This document shows positions 18,714 to 27,872 of a stretch of 64,000 bases of DNA, piece by piece. The stretch's first letter is position 1, and each line of letters starts with the position of its first letter. The DNA lies in assembly GCA_027013145.1 (NCBI GenBank), contig JALUXX010000005.1, positions 45,804 to 109,803 of the forward strand, written 5' to 3'. Position numbers and translations under genes: made by a program. The DNA is from Gammaproteobacteria bacterium. GTDB taxonomy: Bacteria > Pseudomonadota > Gammaproteobacteria > 21-64-14. The notes under the pieces are model-generated. The model was not told the DNA's origin, did no database searches, and saw only the letters and a program-made list of their open reading frames with translations.

Positions 18714-19019
18714 TCAGTCGCGGGCGAGGGGGAGGATACCGTCGAGACTGCTCACCCGGGCGATCGCCAGCATCTGTCGCGGGATGTTCAGGAACCGGAT
18801 CTCCTTGCCGGCCTGACGGGCCTCACGCATCCACTCCACCAGCAGGGCCACGCCGGCGCTGTCGGCATGCGACACCCCGCCCAGATCGATATCGATACGC
18901 TCACGGGAACCGATGAGTTCCCGCGCGGGTGCCAGCAGCTGCGGGACCGTCCGCAGGCTCAACTCGCCGCTGACCTGCAGACGGCCGCTGCCGTCGGGAT
19001 GGATGGCGGCCGCGCTCAC
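18714..19019 (-). CDS. mlaB: MlaB-like STAS-domain protein
   Basis: A 101-residue single STAS domain with the key GVSHADSAGVALLVEW segment around residues 48-63, the conserved Asp-Ser phosphorylatable loop of anti-sigma-antagonist-like domains. MlaB binds the MlaF ATPase and stabilises the MlaFEDB inner-membrane complex. GTG 19019 overlaps the mlaC stop (GTGA), so translation is coupled. It is the last mla gene before the repeat cluster. Confidence 0.92.
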   Translation of the reverse strand: MSAAAIHPDGSGRLQVSGELSLRTVPQLLAPARELIGSRERIDIDLGGVSHADSAGVALLVEWMREARQAGKEIRFLNIPRQMLAIARVSSLDGILPLARD

Positions 19020-19654
19020 CGCCGCCGCGAGAGCTGCTCGTTGCGCTCGGCGAGCTTCTTCAGGAGCCCGTCCATCCCGACGCGCTGGATCTCCGAGGCG
19101 AAAGACCCGCGGTAGGTGGTCACGAGGCTCACCCCGTCGACCGAGACGTCATAGACCATCCAGCGCCCGTCGCGAAGGTCGAGACTGTAGTCGATGGGTA
19201 TGCTGCGCCCGCCGGGCTGGACCACCTCCGTGCGCACGGTCACGTCGCCCGAAGCCGGGTTGCCGTGGAACGGCAGGTAGCGGATATCCTGGTTGCGGTA
19301 CTCGAGCAGCGCCGTGGCGTAGGTGCGCACCAGCAGCGTGCGGAACGCGGCCACGAACTGCGCGCGCTGCGCCGGAGTCGCCGTACGCCAGTAGCGGCCG
19401 AGCACCCAGCGGGCCATGGTCTCGAAGTCGAAATGCGGCAGGAGCAGGTCGGACACCAGGGCGTAGATGCGATCCGGGTGCGCCTTGAGGACGGCGTGGT
19501 CCTTGCGCAGCCGCGCCAGCAACTTGTCGCCGGTCGCACGTACCATCGCCTCGGGCGCCGGAGGCTTCGCCTGCGCCGCGCCCGAGGTCTGCACGACTCC
19601 GGCCCCCGCGCCCAGCGTGAGACACATCAATGCAACCGCGGCGACACGTTTCAT
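19016..19654 (-). CDS. mlaC: MlaC periplasmic phospholipid carrier
   Basis: A 212-residue secreted protein: signal peptide KRVAAVALMCLTLGAGAGVV with likely cleavage near residue 27, then the MlaC/Ttg2D domain with PHFDFETMARWVLGRYWRTATPAQR and the late LRDGRWMVYDVSVDGVSLV. MlaC ferries phospholipids between the outer-membrane MlaA complex and MlaFEDB. ATG 19654 follows GGAGG with 9-bp spacing, better than the upstream in-frame start at 19681. The mlaD stop is 43 bp upstream. Confidence 0.95.
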   Translation of the reverse strand: MKRVAAVALMCLTLGAGAGVVQTSGAAQAKPPAPEAMVRATGDKLLARLRKDHAVLKAHPDRIYALVSDLLLPHFDFETMARWVLGRYWRTATPAQRAQFVAAFRTLLVRTYATALLEYRNQDIRYLPFHGNPASGDVTVRTEVVQPGGRSIPIDYSLDLRDGRWMVYDVSVDGVSLVTTYRGSFASEIQRVGMDGLLKKLAERNEQLSRRR

Positions 19655-19697
19655 TCGCGAAATCCTCCGTAAACGCGGCATCCGCCGAAACGGGTGG

Positions 19698-20165
19698 TCA
19701 CTTCTGTCCGTCCGCGCGATTGAACAGATACTGACCGATCACCTGCTCGAGGATCAGGGCCGACTGGGTCAGTTTAATGCGGTCGCCGTTCTTGAGGTAG
19801 GTCGGGGCGCCGCCGGGGACCAGGGCCACGTACTTTTCCCCCAGCAGCCCCGCGGTATAGATGGCTGCGGAGGTATCCACCGGAAATTTGTCGTAGCGCG
19901 GGTCGATCGCCATCCTGACCACCGCCTCGTAATCGGTATTGTCGAAGCCGATGCCGATCACGCGTCCCACCTGGACGCCGGCGACGGTCACCGGCGCACG
20001 CACCTTGAGCCCGCCGATGTTCTGGAACTCCGCGGTCAGCACGTAGCCCTGCGGCGCCGCGAAGCTGCTCAGGTTGCTCACCTTCATGGCCAGCAGGAAC
20101 AGGGCCGCAAGGCCTGCGGCGACGAACATCCCGACGGCGATTTCGACGGTCCTCGAATGCGGCAT
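19698..20165 (-). CDS. mlaD: MlaD MCE-domain membrane protein
   Basis: A 155-residue protein with one N-terminal transmembrane helix (about residues 8-28) and a single MCE domain (PQGYVLTAEFQNIGGLKVRAPV and GVQVGRVIGIGFD), ending in a helix (ALILEQVIGQYLF) that in the hexamer forms the central pore needle. It binds phospholipid and docks MlaC on the periplasmic side of the inner membrane. It lies 16 bp after mlaE. Confidence 0.95.
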   Translation of the reverse strand: MPHSRTVEIAVGMFVAAGLAALFLLAMKVSNLSSFAAPQGYVLTAEFQNIGGLKVRAPVTVAGVQVGRVIGIGFDNTDYEAVVRMAIDPRYDKFPVDTSAAIYTAGLLGEKYVALVPGGAPTYLKNGDRIKLTQSALILEQVIGQYLFNRADGQK

Positions 20166-20181
20166 ATCACACCCCGTCAGA

Positions 20182-20988
20182 TCAACTCACGCCGTACATC
20201 AGCGCGGTAAGCACGAAGTCGAGCGCCAACACCGCCAGTGCCGTGTTGACCACCGTGCGCGTGGTCGCACGGCTCACCCCCTCGGAGGTTGGCACCGCGT
20301 CGTAGCCCTCGAACACTGCGATCCAGGCGGCCACCAGCCCGAACACGGCGCTCTTGATCACGCCGTTGATGACATCGGCATGCAAGGCGACGTTGGCCTG
20401 CATCTGCGACCAGAACACGCCGCTGTCCACCCCCAGCAGGCCGACGCCGACGAAATATCCCCCCAGCACACCGACCGCGCTGAAGATCGCCGCGAGCAGC
20501 GGCATCGCGATGAACCCAGCGAGAAAGCGCGGCGCCATGATGCGCCGGATCGGATCGACCGCCATCATCTCCATGCTCGAGAGCTGCTCGGTGGCCTTCA
20601 TCAAGCCGATCTCCGCCGTCAGCGAGGTTCCGGCGCGCCCCGCGAACAGCAACGCGGTGACCACGGGCCCGAGTTCCCGCACCAGCGACAGGGCCACGAG
20701 GACGCCGAGGGACTCGGCCGCCCCGAACTTCGAGAGCGTGTTGTAACCCTGCAGACCGAGCACCATCCCGACGAACAGGCCCGAGACCACGACGATGAGC
20801 ATGGAGCGCACGCCGGCCGAATACAGCTCGCGGATCACCAGCCCCGGTCGCGGCAGCAGGCTCGGCAGCGCCGCGAGGAGCTGCACCAGGAACAGGTGCC
20901 CGCGCCCGAGGCGTTCGAAGAACCTCAGGCCGATACGCCCGAGAAAGCGGATCCACCCCACCGCGGCCTCCACGCCTGCGCGCCTCAA
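20182..20988 (-). CDS. mlaE: MlaE permease
   Basis: A 268-residue MlaE-family integral membrane protein with the family core [28 protein letters not shown] broken into its typical glycine-rich motif and about five to six hydrophobic helices. Two copies sit at the centre of the MlaFEDB ABC transporter. The first start, TTG 20988, overlaps the mlaF TGA (TTGA); GTG 20973 would also be in frame and remove five residues. Confidence 0.94.
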   Translation of the reverse strand: MRRAGVEAAVGWIRFLGRIGLRFFERLGRGHLFLVQLLAALPSLLPRPGLVIRELYSAGVRSMLIVVVSGLFVGMVLGLQGYNTLSKFGAAESLGVLVALSLVRELGPVVTALLFAGRAGTSLTAEIGLMKATEQLSSMEMMAVDPIRRIMAPRFLAGFIAMPLLAAIFSAVGVLGGYFVGVGLLGVDSGVFWSQMQANVALHADVINGVIKSAVFGLVAAWIAVFEGYDAVPTSEGVSRATTRTVVNTALAVLALDFVLTALMYGVS

Positions 20989-21821
20989 CCGCCGCCCGCG
21001 CCGGCGAGCAGGTCTTCGAGGTAGTCCGGCGCCGGATAGTGAAACGGCACCGGCCCGTCCGGGAGCGCGTTCAGGAACTGCTCCACCCAGGGCGAGGCGT
21101 CGCGCCGCAGCGTCTCCGGCGCCCCCTGTCCGACGACCCTGCCCTCCGAGATCAGATACACGTAGTCGGCGATCGCCGCCGTCTCGCTGACGTCGTGCGA
21201 GACGACGATGGAAGTCATGCCGAGGGCATCGTTGAGCAGCCGCACGAGCTGCACGATGACGCCCTTGGAGATCGGATCCTGCCCGGTGAACGGCTCGTCG
21301 TACATGATCATCATCGGATCGAGTGCGATCGCGCGCGCCAGCGCCACCCGCCGCGCCATCCCGCCGGACAGCTCCGCGGGCATCATCGAGGCGGCCCCGC
21401 GCAGGCCCACCGCCTGGAGCTTGATCAGCACCAGGTCGCGGATGATGGACTCCGGAAGATCCGTATGCTCGCGCAGCGGAAACGCGACGTTCTCGAACAC
21501 ATCGAGGTCCGTGAACAGGGCCCCGCTCTGAAACAGCATGCCCATCCGCTGGCGCAGGCGGTAGAGCTGTTTGGTCGACAGCCTCGGGACCTCCTCTCCG
21601 TCCACCACGATGGTTCCGGCGTCCGGACGCAACTGGCCGCCCAGCAGGCGCAACAGCGTGGTCTTGCCGGTGCCGCTCGGTCCCATGATGGCCGTCACCT
21701 GCCCGCGCCGGATGTCCAGGTCCACGTCCTCGAAGATCACCTTGCGCCCGCGCAGGAAGCGCAGCCCGCGTACCTGGACCACGAGATCCGTGCGATCGTC
21801 CTTCGCGTTCTTCTTATCCAT
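20985..21821 (-). CDS. mlaF: MlaF ATP-binding protein
   Basis: A 278-residue ABC ATPase with Walker [10 protein letters not shown], signature [14 protein letters not shown], Walker [14 protein letters not shown] and switch histidine IVVSHD. The C-terminal extension (about residues 245-278) is the MlaF tail that embraces the neighbouring subunit and MlaB. It is the first gene of mlaFEDCB and opens about 200 bp from the divergent luciferase-like gene; no clear promoter is recognised there. Confidence 0.95.
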   Translation of the reverse strand: MDKKNAKDDRTDLVVQVRGLRFLRGRKVIFEDVDLDIRRGQVTAIMGPSGTGKTTLLRLLGGQLRPDAGTIVVDGEEVPRLSTKQLYRLRQRMGMLFQSGALFTDLDVFENVAFPLREHTDLPESIIRDLVLIKLQAVGLRGAASMMPAELSGGMARRVALARAIALDPMMIMYDEPFTGQDPISKGVIVQLVRLLNDALGMTSIVVSHDVSETAAIADYVYLISEGRVVGQGAPETLRRDASPWVEQFLNALPDGPVPFHYPAPDYLEDLLAGAGGG

Positions 21822-22022
21822 CCGGCCCGCCGCTCATCCGCGCTCCTCCGGGCGGCGTCGACCGCCGGTCGGCAATGCGCGGGACACAGTGGAAATCCGT
21901 GGCACGAAAGGGAGTTAGTGTCCGACAGCGGCGCAGACGAGTCAACCGCGAGCATCGTGCCCGTTGGCGGGCACCCGGCCCTTGCACGCATAATGGCCGC
22001 TCACGGGCGCGACGGATGCGGC

Positions 22023-23126
22023 ATGGATTTCGACCTCTTCTACGAACTGTCGGTTCCGCCGTTCGGGGACCGTACCGAAGACCGCGTGCTGTGTGACACG
22101 CTGGAGGAGCTGGAGCTCGCCGACCGCCTCGGCTTCGACGCCGCGTGGCTGGTCGAGCACCACTTCATGCCCGGCTATTCCCACAGCGCCGCCCCCGAGG
22201 TCTTCCTCGCCGCCGCCTCGCAGCGCACGCGGCGGCTGCGTCTCGGGCACGGGATCATTCCGTTGCCGTACCACCATCCGGTCCACGTCGCGGAACGCGC
22301 GGCCACGCTCGACATCCTTTCCGGCGGCCGGCTGGAGCTGGGGTTCGGCCGCGGTTTTTCGCCGCGCGAGTACGCCGTGTTCGGTGTCGACATGGCCGCC
22401 AGCCGCAGCCTTACGGAGGAGTCGCTCGCGATCCTGCGGGCCGCCTTCGCCGGCTCGCCGGTCACCTTCCACGGGCGCCACTACGACATCGACGGGCTCA
22501 CGGTCGTACCGCGCGTAGTGCAACGTCCCCACCCGCCGCTCTGGACCGCGGCGGTGAGTCCGGACAGCTTCGAGCTCGCCGCGCGCCTCGGCATCGGCGC
22601 GCTCGCCGGGCCGTTCAAACCCTGGATCATGGTGCGCGAGGACCTGCGCCGCTACCGCAGGCACTGGGCGCGGTTGCGCGGCACCGGGGCGCCCGCCCCC
22701 GGCGAGAATCCGCGTGTCGGAATGACCGTGGGGATCTACTGCGAGCGCAACCATCGCGAGGCCCGCGCGGCGGCGGCCGACGGCGTCGTGTGGTTCTACC
22801 GTCAGCTCCTGGAGCAGTCGCGGGAACTGCTCGCGCGCCTGTATACGGGTTACGAGTACTACCGGCGCATGAAGCCGCTGCGTGCGCTGCTCGAACGCGC
22901 CGTCAGCCTCCCGCTGCTCGAGGCGATGGGCATGGTCATCGTCGGCGATCCGGCCCACTGCATCCGGCGCCTGCGCGAGTTCGAGCGCGCCGGCGTCGAT
23001 CGCGTGCTCCTCGCCGTCGGCGCCGGGGCGCTGTCCAGCGCGCAGGTGCGCGCCGCCATGGAACTGCTCGCCGCCGAAGTACTGCCGGCGTTCGGACGCA
23101 CACCGCCGCGCGACCCCGGCGGTTGA
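22023..23126 (+). CDS. LLM-class (luciferase-like) flavin-dependent oxidoreductase
   Basis: A 367-residue bacterial-luciferase-fold protein. It starts MDFDLFYELSVPPFGDRTED and carries AWLVEHHFMPGYSHSAAPE and GHGIIPLPYHHPVHVAERAATLD followed by GGRLELGFGRG, the typical F420/FMN-binding LLM framework. Substrate is not predictable; many members are F420- or FMNH2-dependent monooxygenases. ATG 22023 is chosen at the start of the conserved sequence; an upstream ATG at 21993 is in frame. It is divergent from mlaF and stands in the place where other gammaproteobacteria simply continue from mla to kdsD. Confidence 0.85.
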   Translation: MDFDLFYELSVPPFGDRTEDRVLCDTLEELELADRLGFDAAWLVEHHFMPGYSHSAAPEVFLAAASQRTRRLRLGHGIIPLPYHHPVHVAERAATLDILSGGRLELGFGRGFSPREYAVFGVDMAASRSLTEESLAILRAAFAGSPVTFHGRHYDIDGLTVVPRVVQRPHPPLWTAAVSPDSFELAARLGIGALAGPFKPWIMVREDLRRYRRHWARLRGTGAPAPGENPRVGMTVGIYCERNHREARAAAADGVVWFYRQLLEQSRELLARLYTGYEYYRRMKPLRALLERAVSLPLLEAMGMVIVGDPAHCIRRLREFERAGVDRVLLAVGAGALSSAQVRAAMELLAAEVLPAFGRTPPRDPGG

Positions 23127-23237
23127 GCGTTGCGGCCCCCGTCCGCAGCGCACGTGCGCCCCCCGTGGCGGAGGCGGCGGCCGGCGCCCGAGCGTGTATG
23201 ATTGCCTGCGTCGCGCCAACGGAGCCCGCCGCGCCCC

Positions 23238-24209
23238 ATGCCGCTCCATGTCCTCGCCATCGTCGCCGGTTTCGGCCTGCTGTTCGTGGGCGCCGATCGC
23301 TTCGTCGCCGGCGCCGCCGCCACCGCACGCGCGCTGGGCGTGCCGACCCTGGTGATCGGGTTGGTGGTGGTCGGGTTCGGGACCTCGGCGCCGGAGATGC
23401 TGGTTTCGGCGACCGCCGCATGGAACGGCGAGCCCGGCCTCGCCATCGGCAACGCGATCGGCTCCAACATCGCCAACATCGCGCTGGTGCTGGGTGCGAC
23501 GGCCCTGCTGCGGCCGCTGGTCGTCCACTCGCGCGTGCTGCGGCGCGAGCTGCCGATCCTCCTCGCGGTCTCGGCGCTGGCCCCGGCCCTGCTCCTCGAC
23601 GGGCGCCTCGGCCGCCTCGACGGGGGGCTGTTGATGGGGACGCTGGCCGTCCTGCTCTGGGGCCTGGTCGGTCTGGCGCGGCGCGACGCCGCCGGCGAGG
23701 CGCTGGCGCAGGAGTTCGCCGCCGAGATCGACACCGGCGTCCCGCTCGCACGGGCACTGCTGACCCTGGGCGCAGGACTGGCGGTCCTGCTGGCGGGCGC
23801 ACGGCTGCTGGTGTGGGGCGCGGTGGCGATCGCACAGGCGCTCGGCGTGAGCGATCTGGTGATCGGCCTGACGGTCGTCGCCGTCGGGACGAGCCTGCCG
23901 GAACTCGCGGCCTCCGTGGCCGGGGCGCTCAAGGGCGAGGCCGACATTGCGATCGGCAACGTCATCGGTTCCAATATGTTCAACCTGCTGGCGGTCCTCG
24001 GGCTTCCCGGACTGATCCGGCCCGGCGCGGTGCCCCACGAGGTCCTCGCCCGCGACTACCCGGTGATGCTCACCCTCACCGTGGTGCTGTTCCTCATGGC
24101 CGGCGGCATTGGCGGGCGCGGGCGCATCGGCCGCTGGGGAGGCGCGGCACTCCTGGCGGCCTTCGCCGCCTACCAGACCTGGCTGTTGCGCGCGTCCGGA
24201 CACGGGTGA
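23238..24209 (+). CDS. Ca2+/Na+ antiporter (YrbG/CaxA family)
   Basis: A 323-residue membrane protein with the two inverted halves of the Na/Ca exchanger superfamily. Each half has its alpha repeat: VGFGTSAPEMLVS followed by GNAIGSNIANIALVLG, and VAVGTSLPELAASV followed by GNVIGSNMFNLLAVLG. The acidic residues of SAPEM and SLPEL are the ion ligands. About ten transmembrane helices are expected. It probably exports calcium in exchange for sodium. It precedes kdsD by 4 bp, the same yrbG-kdsD order as in E. coli. Confidence 0.94.
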   Translation: MPLHVLAIVAGFGLLFVGADRFVAGAAATARALGVPTLVIGLVVVGFGTSAPEMLVSATAAWNGEPGLAIGNAIGSNIANIALVLGATALLRPLVVHSRVLRRELPILLAVSALAPALLLDGRLGRLDGGLLMGTLAVLLWGLVGLARRDAAGEALAQEFAAEIDTGVPLARALLTLGAGLAVLLAGARLLVWGAVAIAQALGVSDLVIGLTVVAVGTSLPELAASVAGALKGEADIAIGNVIGSNMFNLLAVLGLPGLIRPGAVPHEVLARDYPVMLTLTVVLFLMAGGIGGRGRIGRWGGAALLAAFAAYQTWLLRASGHG

Positions 24210-24213
24210 TCCG

Positions 24214-25188
24214 ATGATGGACGAAGAACGGCTGCGCCGACTCGCATTGGCGGTACTCGAAACCGAGGCGGCGGCGGTGCGCGCGCTCGCTGCGCGCATC
24301 GACGCCGCTTTTGTGCGCGCCTGCCGCCACATGCTCGAGTGCGACGGGCGCGTGGTGGTGCTCGGGATGGGGAAGTCCGGGCATATCGGGGGAAAGATCG
24401 CCGCCACCCTCGCGAGCACCGGGACGCCGGCCTTCTTCGTCCACCCGGGCGAGGCCAGTCACGGCGATCTCGGGATGATCACCGCGCGCGACGTCGTGCT
24501 CGCGATCTCCAATTCGGGCGAGACCGAAGAGATCCTCACCATCCTGCCGCTGATCAAGCGCCTCGGGGTGCCGTTGATCGCGCTCACCGGACGCCCGGAG
24601 TCCACGATCGCACGTGCCGCCGCGGCGCACATCGACGTCAGCGTCGAGACCGAGGCCTGCCCGCTCGGCCTCGCCCCCACGGCGAGCACCACGGCGACGC
24701 TCGCCATGGGCGACGCCCTCGCCATCTCGCTGCTCGAATGCCGCGGCTTCACCGCCGAGGACTTCGCCCGCTCCCACCCCGGGGGCCGGCTGGGGCGGCG
24801 CCTGCTGCTGCGCATCGAGGATGTCATGCATACCGGCGAGGGGATTCCGACCGTGCCCCAGGGCTGCCTGCTGAGCCGGGCCCTGGTCGAGATGACCCGC
24901 AAGGGACTCGGTATGACCGCGGTGGTCGACGGCGCCGGACGGGCGGTGGGCGTGTTCACGGACGGCGACCTGCGCCGCGCCCTGGACAAGGGGGTCGACG
25001 TCCACGCGACCCCCGTCGACACGCTGATGACGCGCGACTGCGTCACCGTCGCGCCCCACGAGCTGGCCGCCGAGGGGCTGCAACTCATGCAGGCGCGCAA
25101 GATCAACGCACTGCTGGTCGTCGATGCGACCGGCGCGCTCGTCGGCGCCCTCAACATGCACGACCTGCTGCGGGCGGGCGTGTTGTGA
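24214..25188 (+). CDS. kdsD: D-arabinose 5-phosphate isomerase
   Basis: A 324-residue enzyme: an N-terminal SIS domain (VVVLGMGKSGHIGGKIAATLASTGTPA, then AISNSGETEEIL and LAPTASTTATLAMGDALA) followed by two CBS domains (from about residue 205). It interconverts ribulose 5-phosphate and arabinose 5-phosphate, the first KDO step. Two consecutive ATGs (24214, 24217) are available. It starts the kdsD-kdsC-lptC-lptA-lptB run that makes KDO and exports LPS, arguing that this organism keeps conventional LPS. Confidence 0.96.
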   Translation: MMDEERLRRLALAVLETEAAAVRALAARIDAAFVRACRHMLECDGRVVVLGMGKSGHIGGKIAATLASTGTPAFFVHPGEASHGDLGMITARDVVLAISNSGETEEILTILPLIKRLGVPLIALTGRPESTIARAAAAHIDVSVETEACPLGLAPTASTTATLAMGDALAISLLECRGFTAEDFARSHPGGRLGRRLLLRIEDVMHTGEGIPTVPQGCLLSRALVEMTRKGLGMTAVVDGAGRAVGVFTDGDLRRALDKGVDVHATPVDTLMTRDCVTVAPHELAAEGLQLMQARKINALLVVDATGALVGALNMHDLLRAGVL

Positions 25189-25273
25189 GCACGCGCTATA
25201 CCCAAGCGGCGCCGCGCGGTAGCATTCACCGCGCGGCGACACGGCGGCGCCGGTGCGGCGTCGGGGGGCGGGC

Positions 25274-25804
25274 ATGAAACTCAGCGACGAAATACGCGCG
25301 CGTGCGGCCCGCGTGCGACTGGCCATCTTCGACGTCGACGGCGTCCTGACCGACGGCAGCCTGTATCTGAGCGACGAGGGCCGGGAATACAAGGCCTTCC
25401 ATTCCCGCGACGGCCACGGGATGAAGATGCTGCTCGACAGCGGCGTGGAGATCGCCATCATCACGGGCCGCGAGTCCGGGGTCGTGCGCCACCGCATGGC
25501 GGACCTTGGCGTGCGTCACGTCCGGCAGGGGCGGCTCGACAAGGCGGCCGCCTACCGCGAACTCCTCGACGAGCTGCGCCTGGACGCCGGGGCCACCGCC
25601 TTCGTCGGCGACGACGTCGTCGACATTCCGGTGATGCGCCTGGCCGGCCTCGCAGTCGCGGTCGCCGACGCGCATCCGCTCGCCGTCCGCAACGCCCACT
25701 GGGTGACGGCCGAGGGCGGCGGACGCGGGGCGGCGCGCGAGGTGTGCGAGTTGATCATGGGCGCACAGGGCACGCTCGACGCGCAGATGGGGAGATACCT
25801 GTGA
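25274..25804 (+). CDS. kdsC: KDO 8-phosphate phosphatase
   Basis: A 176-residue C0-type HAD phosphatase without cap. The nucleophile motif is FDVDGVLTDGSLY (Asp at about residue 20), the second motif IITGRES, and the metal-binding motif FVGDDVVDIPVM. KdsC tetramers release phosphate from KDO-8-P in the cytoplasm. ATG 25274 has a GGGGGGCGGG purine run upstream. The stop overlaps the lptC GTG by four bases. Confidence 0.96.
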   Translation: MKLSDEIRARAARVRLAIFDVDGVLTDGSLYLSDEGREYKAFHSRDGHGMKMLLDSGVEIAIITGRESGVVRHRMADLGVRHVRQGRLDKAAAYRELLDELRLDAGATAFVGDDVVDIPVMRLAGLAVAVADAHPLAVRNAHWVTAEGGGRGAAREVCELIMGAQGTLDAQMGRYL

Positions 25805-26376
25805 GCGAGTCGCGAGGGCTTGCGGTCCTTCTGCTGCTGCTCCTCGCCGCCGCACTGACCGGGTGGCTGCTGCTGCACACCGAACACGAACTCACGCCGC
25901 CCGCGCCGGCGCGCGCGCACCTGCCCGACTACCGCCTCGCCGGGGTCCGCCTGCGGGTCTACGACGCCGACGGTGCTCTGCACTATCGCCTGGACGCCGC
26001 GCGCGTGGTCCACTATCCCGATCCCGACCGCGCCGAGCTGAGCGCCCCGCGGCTGCGTTGGTATCCGCGCCCGGAGGCGGTGCCGTGGCGGGTGCGGGCG
26101 CCGCAGGGCGAGATCCTCGACCGCGGCGAGGAGGTGCGCCTGCTCGGCCGTGTACGCATCGACCGGGCAGCGGTCGGCGATCACGCCGCGGTGGCGGTGC
26201 GCACCCGCGACCTCCTGGTGTGGCCGCGGCGCAACCTGGCGCAGACCGATGCCCCCGTGAGGATGCGCAGCGGCGGGGCGCAGATGGAGGGCATCGGGAT
26301 GCGCGTCGATCTCGCACAGGATCGGCTTCTCCTGCTGTCCACGGTCCGAGGCACCTATGTCCGCCCGAATTCCTGA
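25801..26376 (+). CDS. lptC: LptC inner-membrane LPS transport protein
   Basis: A 191-residue bitopic protein: one N-terminal helix (LAVLLLLLLAAALTGWLLL, about residues 7-25) and a periplasmic beta-jellyroll domain of the LptC/OstA type (DYRLAGVRLRVYDADGALHYRLDAARVVHYP). It links LptBFG to the LptA bridge. Start GTG 25801 overlaps kdsC; the end overlaps lptA by 20 bp. Sequence is poorly conserved in this family, so the call rests on layout and position. Confidence 0.92.
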   Translation: MSESRGLAVLLLLLLAAALTGWLLLHTEHELTPPAPARAHLPDYRLAGVRLRVYDADGALHYRLDAARVVHYPDPDRAELSAPRLRWYPRPEAVPWRVRAPQGEILDRGEEVRLLGRVRIDRAAVGDHAAVAVRTRDLLVWPRRNLAQTDAPVRMRSGGAQMEGIGMRVDLAQDRLLLLSTVRGTYVRPNS

Positions 26377-26980
26377 GTGGATCCTGCCCCTGTTCGCGCT
26401 CGCCGCGCTGTTCACGGCGTCGGCCGCGCATGCCCTGCCCTCCGACCGCGACCAGCCGATCCACCTGAGCGCGGATCGAGCCGACATCAACGATCACACC
26501 GGCGTGAGCGTGTTCACCGGCCACGTGGCGCTGACGCAGGGCAGTATGCGGCTGTGGGCCGACACCCTGACCGTCTACCATGACCGCAACGACAAGATCA
26601 CGCGGATGGTCGCCACGGGCGCGCCGGTGCGTTTTCGCGAGCTGCCCAAGGCGCAGGGCGAAGCGATCACCGGGTCGGCCCGACGCGTCGACTACGACGT
26701 GGTCAAAGACGTGGTGGTGCTCGAACAGGACGCCGAACTCGTGCAGGGTAAGAACCGGTTCCAGGGCCCGCGGATCGAATACGATCGGGGGGCGGAGATC
26801 GTCAAGGCGGGTTCCGCGGGCGGCGCGGGCGGGCGCGTCGAGATCACGCTCGAGCCCAAGCGCAAGGGGGCGGCGCCGGGGGCCACGCCGCCGGCGCCGG
26901 GCGCGAAACCTCCGGCGGGCACCCCCGCGGCCGGAACCCCGGCGCCGACCCCGCGCCCGCCCGGGGCCGCACCGCCGTGA
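26357..26980 (+). CDS. lptA: LptA periplasmic LPS transport protein with a proline-rich tail
   Basis: A 207-residue protein with a signal peptide ([18 protein letters not shown], cleaved about residue 26) and an OstA/LptA jellyroll domain ([28 protein letters not shown] split over the first strands; [20 protein letters not shown] at the end). LptA oligomers form the periplasmic bridge for LPS. After about residue 172 it continues with some 35 residues of Ala/Pro/Gly repeats such as [18 protein letters not shown] that E. coli LptA lacks. The gene overlaps both lptC and lptB. Confidence 0.94.
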   Translation: MSARIPEWILPLFALAALFTASAAHALPSDRDQPIHLSADRADINDHTGVSVFTGHVALTQGSMRLWADTLTVYHDRNDKITRMVATGAPVRFRELPKAQGEAITGSARRVDYDVVKDVVVLEQDAELVQGKNRFQGPRIEYDRGAEIVKAGSAGGAGGRVEITLEPKRKGAAPGATPPAPGAKPPAGTPAAGTPAPTPRPPGAAPP

Positions 26981-27702
26981 GCCGGCTCGAGGCGCAGGAC
27001 CTGCGCAAGGAGTATCACCGCAGGCGCGTCGTCAACGGCGTCTCGCTCCACGTCGAGAGCGGCGAGGTCGTCGGGCTGCTCGGCCCCAACGGCGCGGGCA
27101 AGACCACGTCCTTCTACATGCTCGTCGGTCTCGTACCCTGCGACGGCGGGCGCATCCGGCTCGACGAGCGCGACATCACCGCGCTGCCCATGCACCGGCG
27201 CGCCCGCCTCGGCGTCGGCTACCTCCCGCAGGAGGCCTCGATCTTCCGCAAGCTCACCGTCGCGGAGAATGTCCTCGCGATCCTCGAAACGCGCCCGCGG
27301 CTGCGCCGCGCCGATCGTGAGGCGCGTCTCCAGGAGCTGCTCGAGGAGCTGCACGTCGGGCATCTGCGCGACCAGCTGGGGATGAGCCTCTCGGGTGGCG
27401 AGCGCCGGCGCGTGGAGATCGCGCGCGCGCTCGCCGCCGAGCCCCGTTTCATGCTCCTCGACGAACCCTTCGCCGGCGTCGACCCCCTCTCCGTCCTCGA
27501 CATCCAGCGCATCATCGCCCACCTGCAGGAACGCGGCATCGGGGTGCTCGTGACCGACCACAATGTGCGCGAGACGCTGGGGATCTGCGGGCGCGCCTAC
27601 ATCATCAACGAGGGGCGCGTGATTGCGGAGGGGACCCCGGAGAGGATTCTGGAGGACGAGCAGGTGCGCGAGGTCTACCTCGGCCACCACTTCCGCCTGT
27701 GA
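26977..27702 (+). CDS. lptB: LptB LPS export ATPase
   Basis: A 241-residue ABC ATPase: Walker [11 protein letters not shown]-loop [19 protein letters not shown], signature [14 protein letters not shown], Walker [13 protein letters not shown] and switch [10 protein letters not shown]. It drives the LptBFG exporter. It starts GTG 26977, overlapping lptA by four bases. The ATPase may serve the lptF-lptG pair at 10.0-12.2 kb. Confidence 0.97.
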   Translation: MSRLEAQDLRKEYHRRRVVNGVSLHVESGEVVGLLGPNGAGKTTSFYMLVGLVPCDGGRIRLDERDITALPMHRRARLGVGYLPQEASIFRKLTVAENVLAILETRPRLRRADREARLQELLEELHVGHLRDQLGMSLSGGERRRVEIARALAAEPRFMLLDEPFAGVDPLSVLDIQRIIAHLQERGIGVLVTDHNVRETLGICGRAYIINEGRVIAEGTPERILEDEQVREVYLGHHFRL

Positions 27703-27736
27703 TCGCGGGTGCGGGCAGGCGACGAAGCCGCTGTAC

Positions 27737-27752
27737 TGGTACGGAAATTGCT
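27737..27752 (+). promoter_or_regulatory. Sigma-54-like -24/-12 promoter in front of rpoN
   Basis: TGGTAC-N5-TTGCT matches the sigma-54 consensus TGGCAC-N5-TTGCW with one change. The GG and GC dinucleotides are separated by exactly 10 bp, as required. It lies in the 170-bp gap between lptB and rpoN, about 120 bp before the rpoN start. It could allow RpoN to control its own gene and the downstream hpf-ptsN genes; no enhancer-binding protein or site is visible. Confidence 0.5.
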
Positions 27753-27872
27753 GTAAACTCTGGAAAGGGTCCGGCGCAGGGTTTCCGGCGCGCGTTCCAA
27801 AGGGCCCGGCGCAGTCGGCAGGCAACCCGCCGCCGGGCGCGCGGATGCCGGGTTGGGTTCCGAAATCCTTTC

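Noticed and set aside
18394..18816. Overlapping open frames in the ibaG-mlaB gap
   Set aside because: They follow the three palindromic units and have repeated Asp-Ser/Arg/Pro content; no start site and no family resemblance.
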